This document shows, piece after piece, positions 38,833 to 42,481 of a stretch of DNA of 42,481 nucleotides (its first letter is position 1; each line of letters opens with the position of its first letter). Origin of the DNA: a virus; IMG/VR virus record IMGVR_UViG_3300037189_008114, positions 1 to 42,481 of that record. The stretch is one strand, 5' to 3'. The position numbers were made by a program, and so were the translations under genes. The notes beneath the pieces were generated by a model. The model saw nothing but the letters and a program-made list of their open reading frames with translations, had not been told where the DNA came from and did not search any database.

Positions 38833-41424
38833 TTATAGTATAACCGCAGTAATTACTTTTTCACCAGCATCTAAATTAGTTTCTATAGACTTAGCAAATA
38901 CACTAGCGCCTTGAGATCTGTCATGACCCACACTAACAGCAAACCCCGGAACCGTTGAAGTTACTAACAAATCTCCCTTAGCCACAGGACCAATAACCTT
39001 GCAGGGAACACGTCCACGTAGTGCAACTGGCAATCCAGTCGCGCCGCCATTCATCAGGTATGCCGGATCTGTAGAAATTGCACCAGCTACTCTTGGATCT
39101 GCAAAAATTGAAGTCACTGTTATTTCGGCGTCACCACCAAATACAACAACAGTACCGGGTGCATAGTCAGTGTCACTGGTATAATTTTCTGCCAAGTCGG
39201 CGTATAGGGCCTGGACACTACGTCCATAAATGTTATTAAACCATGCAGTAGTAGAACCGAGATTTACTGCCGCGGCGTTGGATGTTGGAACTATGGCACC
39301 ACTGACTGTCAAGCCAGTTAGTGTGCCAAGACTAGTAACAAATGGCTGAGCATTTGTTTTTATCTGTCCAAACACGCCACTGAATGTTGGATTGGCATTT
39401 GATCGTAGATCTTGAGGAGTGCCAATTGTAACAGTTTGACTACCCGCAACAGCAGTAACCCCAAAGTTGCCGGCAAATACCAAAGTTTGTCCAGTTAATG
39501 AAACTGTGCCAGTTCCTGTGGTTCCTGTTGTTGCCAATGTAGATGATACAGCTGCTGAAGTTAAATTTGTAATACGACCAAATGCATCGGTTGTGATAAT
39601 AGGAACAGCAGTTGCACTACCAACTGTTACTGCACCTGGCCCTGTCGCAGTCAATGCAATGTTACCTGTTACGGAATTAATTGTTAAATTACCTGCGCCG
39701 GAGCTAGTCGAGACTACACGATTAAGATTATCGTATACAGCATTGCCATAGATTGTGCCATATACATAACCACTGATGTTGGCATTTAAATTTCCTGTTT
39801 CATCAACACCAACGCGAGTTCCGCCGAGATAGATAGTTCCAGCATTGAGCCAAATATCTTTCCACCAGCTGGTGCGACTACCTAAGGTAAAGATGTTACC
39901 AACGCTAGGTATGATATTGCCGGCAAACACGTTACCTAATACTGTGTTGCCAGTGACTTGCAAGTTTGCGGTGGTGACTTTATTTGTTACCGCGATACTA
40001 TTTTGTGCAGTAATATTACCACTAACAGTTAATGCAGTCAGGTTACCAAGACTAGTGAGTCCTGGTTGTGCGGCTGTGTTCAGTGTACCAGTTAATGTAG
40101 TCCCAACGTTTCCAATGATAGCTGCGTTGACATTGGCGGCGATAATATTACCAGTGGCTGTTAGTGTGCGTACACCAGAAATAGTACCCGACTGTATAAA
40201 AAGATTATTTGTTATAGTTACATCTGTAACACCAATGGTCTGAACATTTAGTCTGTTGGTTGTAGTAGTGTAGGTGACTGTTAAGTTGCCCAGTGTACCA
40301 ACATTGGTAATATTAGGTTGGTCAGGATTAATAATAGTTCCATAATATGGACCATTGAATCCTCCGGCGATAACGTTACCGCCGACTCCAACACCGCCTG
40401 CTACCACAAATGCTGCATCAGTCTGACTAACAGCATCATAGGTGGCAGGGAATAACACATTACCTAATACAATACCGCCTGAGAATAAATTGTAAGGACC
40501 TGCTGTGTTAACACTGAGCAATTCAGAGCCACTAGAAAACAATGTGCCCGACACTTGCAGGTTACCTTGAACGTTGCCGGTGACCACCATGTCATAAATT
40601 GTGGCTGTAGTTACAACCATATTGCCACTGGCATAGATATTTCCACCAACAAATAAATTGCCATCTACATTGGTGTTGCCCGACACTATTAAGGTGTTGG
40701 CTGATGTAGCAACAGTATTACTTAGAATTAAACTACCAAGTCTGGCACTACCATACACTCCACCAGTTACTACATAATCACGAGTGGTAGGATCTAGTTC
40801 AATGGCCGACTTATGTATAAACTCGCCGGTAAGGTGATCGTACCCAAAATAACTATAGTTGTTACCCGTAGCATTAAGATTAGCGAGAATACCAACATCT
40901 TGATCGTTTGATATGTCTTGTAACTGTAAGATACTGGCTTCTGAAACAATAGTGACAACGTTGGTTTGAAATAGATTCTTAATGTAAGCATTGTTGAACC
41001 ATACGGTTGGGCTACCAAGGTCATAGGCTAAGTTTGCTGTGGGAATAATATTGTTACTTAGATTAACTGGGCCAAGTTGATTGATGGTGCCCATGTTAGT
41101 GACACCATTGAAGTTTGCAATGCCGCTGCTGTAAAGACCTGTGGTAGAAATTAAATTACCAGCAGTGGCATTTCCAGTAGTATTGCTAGTGGTAACAAGT
41201 AAGTTGGCTATGGAAACATTTGTAGACAATAACTCTGCAGCATTTAACGAATTAATAATATTTGCATTGAAAAAACTCAATTGAGGATCTGCTAAATGCT
41301 GTGAAATTGCTCGAAAGTTATCAGAGACCCATTCAAAAGATTGACGAACAGCAGTTCCAGTACCGTCATTGGGGTTTTGCCCAATATAAACATATCGAAG
41401 AAGAGAGTCGCTCCACGTGGCCAT
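38833..41424 (-). CDS. Long repetitive tail fibre with conserved C-terminal domain
   Basis: An 863-residue protein. N-terminus MATWSDSLLRYVYIGQNPND, GTGTAVRQSFEWVSDNFRAI echoes the attachment unit of the other fibres. Long low-complexity repeats of the kind LGNLTALTVSGNITAQNSIA and GNVFAGNIIPSVGN fit a trimeric beta helix or shaft. The last 110 residues begin VQALYADLAENYTSDTDYAP, with VVVFGGDAEITVTSIF and STDPAYLMNGG, a conserved tip domain of T4-like marine phages that recalls intramolecular chaperones, unproven. CTAAATA lies 22 bases upstream. Confidence 0.75.
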   Translation of the reverse strand: MATWSDSLLRYVYIGQNPNDGTGTAVRQSFEWVSDNFRAISQHLADPQLSFFNANIINSLNAAELLSTNVSIANLLVTTSNTTGNATAGNLISTTGLYSSGIANFNGVTNMGTINQLGPVNLSNNIIPTANLAYDLGSPTVWFNNAYIKNLFQTNVVTIVSEASILQLQDISNDQDVGILANLNATGNNYSYFGYDHLTGEFIHKSAIELDPTTRDYVVTGGVYGSARLGSLILSNTVATSANTLIVSGNTNVDGNLFVGGNIYASGNMVVTTATIYDMVVTGNVQGNLQVSGTLFSSGSELLSVNTAGPYNLFSGGIVLGNVLFPATYDAVSQTDAAFVVAGGVGVGGNVIAGGFNGPYYGTIINPDQPNITNVGTLGNLTVTYTTTTNRLNVQTIGVTDVTITNNLFIQSGTISGVRTLTATGNIIAANVNAAIIGNVGTTLTGTLNTAAQPGLTSLGNLTALTVSGNITAQNSIAVTNKVTTANLQVTGNTVLGNVFAGNIIPSVGNIFTLGSRTSWWKDIWLNAGTIYLGGTRVGVDETGNLNANISGYVYGTIYGNAVYDNLNRVVSTSSGAGNLTINSVTGNIALTATGPGAVTVGSATAVPIITTDAFGRITNLTSAAVSSTLATTGTTGTGTVSLTGQTLVFAGNFGVTAVAGSQTVTIGTPQDLRSNANPTFSGVFGQIKTNAQPFVTSLGTLTGLTVSGAIVPTSNAAAVNLGSTTAWFNNIYGRSVQALYADLAENYTSDTDYAPGTVVVFGGDAEITVTSIFADPRVAGAISTDPAYLMNGGATGLPVALRGRVPCKVIGPVAKGDLLVTSTVPGFAVSVGHDRSQGASVFAKSIETNLDAGEKVITAVIL

Positions 41425-41445
41425 ATTTTAAATCCTTATATAGCT

Positions 41446-41452
41446 TATTTAG
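41446..41452 (-). promoter_or_regulatory. T4-type late promoter motif before 38833-41424
   Basis: Minus-strand CTAAATA ends 22 bases before the ATG at 41424, the usual spacing for late motifs here. Confidence 0.45.
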
Positions 41453-41497
41453 CAGGATTTGTATCAATGGTGTTCGAGGAGGAATTAACTGGGTATA

Positions 41498-41824
41498 TTA
41501 AGTTGGTGAAAAACTACTACCGCAACCACAGGTTGTGACTGCGTTGGGATTTTTGATAACAAACTGACTGCCGTACTGATCTTCTTTATAGTCTATTTCA
41601 GCACCTTGCATGTAGCCACTGCTCATTGAGTCTACCAGTACATGTACTCCGTTGATATCCAAATCCCAGTCATCTTCATTGATTACATCATCTAAAGTAA
41701 AACCGTATTGCATGCCCGAACAGCCGCCACCTTGTACAAATACTCGTAATTTGATAGCAGGGTTATTTTCCTCAATGAGTATATCCTTTAGTTTTTCTAT
41801 TGCTGAATCTGTTAGTGTGATCAT
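41498..41824 (-). CDS. IscA/ErpA-type A-type Fe-S carrier
   Basis: A 108-residue HesB/IscA-family protein. All three cluster cysteines are kept: Cys35 in [12 protein letters not shown], Cys99 and Cys101 in TTCGCGSSF. Length and [20 protein letters not shown] start are standard. A-type carriers hold a 2Fe-2S or 4Fe-4S cluster and pass it to apo-targets. Start overlaps the SOD stop by 4 bases (ATGA), so both are made together. Phage copies may support Fe-S enzymes during infection. Confidence 0.9.
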   Translation of the reverse strand: MITLTDSAIEKLKDILIEENNPAIKLRVFVQGGGCSGMQYGFTLDDVINEDDWDLDINGVHVLVDSMSSGYMQGAEIDYKEDQYGSQFVIKNPNAVTTCGCGSSFSPT

Positions 41825-42366
41825 AGTCTACGATTAACGGCATCCCAATCAATGATACGCCAGATATTGTCCAGGTACTTTGATTTATCTGAGTGATAGT
41901 CCAAAGCCCAGGCATGTTCCCACCAGTCTACTAATAGTGCTATATCTGTGCGTTTAGCGTGATTGCGTATGGTCTTGATCTGCCCTGATTTGCTTAGATA
42001 AATCCAAGCCGATCCTTGCAGTTTCATTGCTTCCGCTTTAAAGTTCTTTTTAAAGTCTACAAAGTTAGAGTGATGGCGATTAATTAAATCCAGTATATGC
42101 CCACGTGGACGACTCACTCCTGGTCGTTTAAACTGACTAAACCAGATGCTGTGTAAGTACGCACCGGCTTCGTTAAAGTTACGATCGCCTTCGCCTTTAT
42201 TAAAACGATCAACATAACCTTTGTATAATTTACCGTAGTGATAGTCAACGGTATTGCTGCTCATCACAGGTGCTAATGCTGTACGTGAGTATGGCAATTT
42301 AATTTGTTCTAGTTTGGGAGTGTTTTTTGCTTCAACTAGGTCTAGGGTTTGTCTTATATCGCTCAT
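41821..42366 (-). CDS. Fe/Mn superoxide dismutase
   Basis: A 181-residue SOD. The four metal ligands are present: His43 ([11 protein letters not shown]), His72 ([10 protein letters not shown]), Asp147 and His151 ([14 protein letters not shown]), as in E. coli FeSOD His26/His73/Asp156/His160. [20 protein letters not shown] and [17 protein letters not shown] are also family landmarks. The middle is shortened ([17 protein letters not shown]). No signal peptide, so cytosolic. Metal preference is not decidable. It is preceded by an ATAAATA motif six bases before the ATG. Confidence 0.88.
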   Translation of the reverse strand: MSDIRQTLDLVEAKNTPKLEQIKLPYSRTALAPVMSSNTVDYHYGKLYKGYVDRFNKGEGDRNFNEAGAYLHSIWFSQFKRPGVSRPRGHILDLINRHHSNFVDFKKNFKAEAMKLQGSAWIYLSKSGQIKTIRNHAKRTDIALLVDWWEHAWALDYHSDKSKYLDNIWRIIDWDAVNRRL

Positions 42367-42370
42367 ACTA

Positions 42371-42481
42371 CTATTTATTACGATATACTACCCTGCCTCT
42401 AGTTAGATCGTATGTTGACATTTCAACATTTACTGAATCGCCTAATAATATGCGTATATTATGCTGTCTTAATCTACCGCC
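42371..42481 (-). CDS. infA: Translation initiation factor IF-1, C-terminal part (cut by window)
   Basis: Thirty-six codons plus TAG at 42371-42373, running off the right edge. The text [36 protein letters not shown] aligns along its whole length with the end of bacterial IF-1 ([33 protein letters not shown]). The S1/OB-fold core strand RILxGDxVxVE and the YDLxxGRxV(F/W/Y)R signature are intact. IF-1 binds the ribosomal A site and helps start translation. The N-terminal half is unseen, so completeness is unknown. Confidence 0.85.
   Translation of the reverse strand, partial: GGRLRQHNIRILLGDSVNVEMSTYDLTRGRVVYRNK
42372..42378 (-). promoter_or_regulatory. T4-type late motif directly before the SOD start
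   Basis: Minus-strand ATAAATA ends 5 bases before the SOD ATG; under T4 geometry transcription would begin at the A of the ATG. It overlaps the last codons (Asn-Lys-stop) of the upstream gene, so it could be a coding accident. Confidence 0.3.

Noticed and set aside
39467-40243. Plus-strand frames opposite the long fibre gene
   Set aside because: They mirror the Val/Thr/Asn repeats of the fibre and lack start signals.
33376-41424. CRISPR-like or DNA repeat array in the fibre genes
   Set aside because: Repeats are imperfect protein-level repeats without constant spacers.

Overview
The window is a near-contiguous block of a T4-like myovirus genome, most likely a virus of an aquatic Gram-negative bacterium. 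The support is a family-B DNA polymerase (gp43 type), a sliding clamp (gp45), a clamp-loader ATPase (gp44), short AT-rich T4-type late promoter motifs (TATAAATA and variants), and a Gram-negative lysis set (3-TM holin, GH19 endolysin, inner- and outer-membrane spanins). No photosynthesis gene is present, so a cyanobacterial host is not indicated. Nearly all genes lie on the minus strand and overlap by 1-8 bases; only phoH lies on the plus strand.

Layout from low to high coordinate (transcription runs right to left). 1-5267: partial possible glycosyltransferase, MBD4-like DNA glycosylase, MazG-like hydrolase, QueD/PTPS-like protein, two unknown proteins, a DUF465 microprotein, a TGT/DpdA-like 7-deazaguanine transglycosylase and the sliding clamp: replication plus apparent base modification and repair. 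5338-9467: DNA polymerase, a membrane protein, a DsbA-like DNA-binding protein, an intergenic region with odd structure, and an unknown protein. 9464-17287: RibD-like deaminase, HExxH protease, Dps-like ferritin, several basic or low-complexity proteins (two start like T4 capsid-targeting peptides), a nucleotidyltransferase and a glycosyltransferase. 17312-21134: unknown gene, a full-length ClpA-type unfoldase and DnaJ behind an excellent sigma70-type promoter. 21199-25596: lysis region, with a fibrinogen-like adhesin embedded in it. 25606-28882: conserved unknown genes, phoH (+), a HAD phosphatase and an unknown gene. 28940-33309: cupin, a gp62-position protein, gp44, small metal-binding proteins, a GroES/gp31-like cochaperonin and a PolIII-alpha-like fragment. 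33376-41424: four large tail/adhesin proteins. 41498-42481: IscA-like Fe-S carrier, Fe/Mn superoxide dismutase and the C-terminal end of a translation initiation factor IF-1 cut by the window edge.

Taken together, the accessory genes target host physiology: protein folding and degradation (ClpA, DnaJ, GroES), iron and oxidative stress (SOD, IscA, Dps, CDGSH-like), nucleotide metabolism (MazG, deaminase, HAD), translation start (IF-1) and possible guanine modification of DNA or tRNA (QueD, TGT/DpdA). Two promoter classes can be read: sigma70-like promoters (TTGACx, 17-18 bp spacer, TATAAT-like) before gp45, gp43, the DsbA-like gene, dnaJ-clpA, 28217-28882 and the 33309 operon; and T4-type late motifs before structural, tail and lysis-side genes. 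Five genes too short for routine ORF listing were found by reading the gaps (2806-2982, 17123-17287, 22909-23052, 30973-31143, 31518-31667), plus the two edge-truncated genes. No tRNA, rRNA, CRISPR array, insertion sequence or integrase was recognised. All family assignments come from reading motifs by eye, without database searches.
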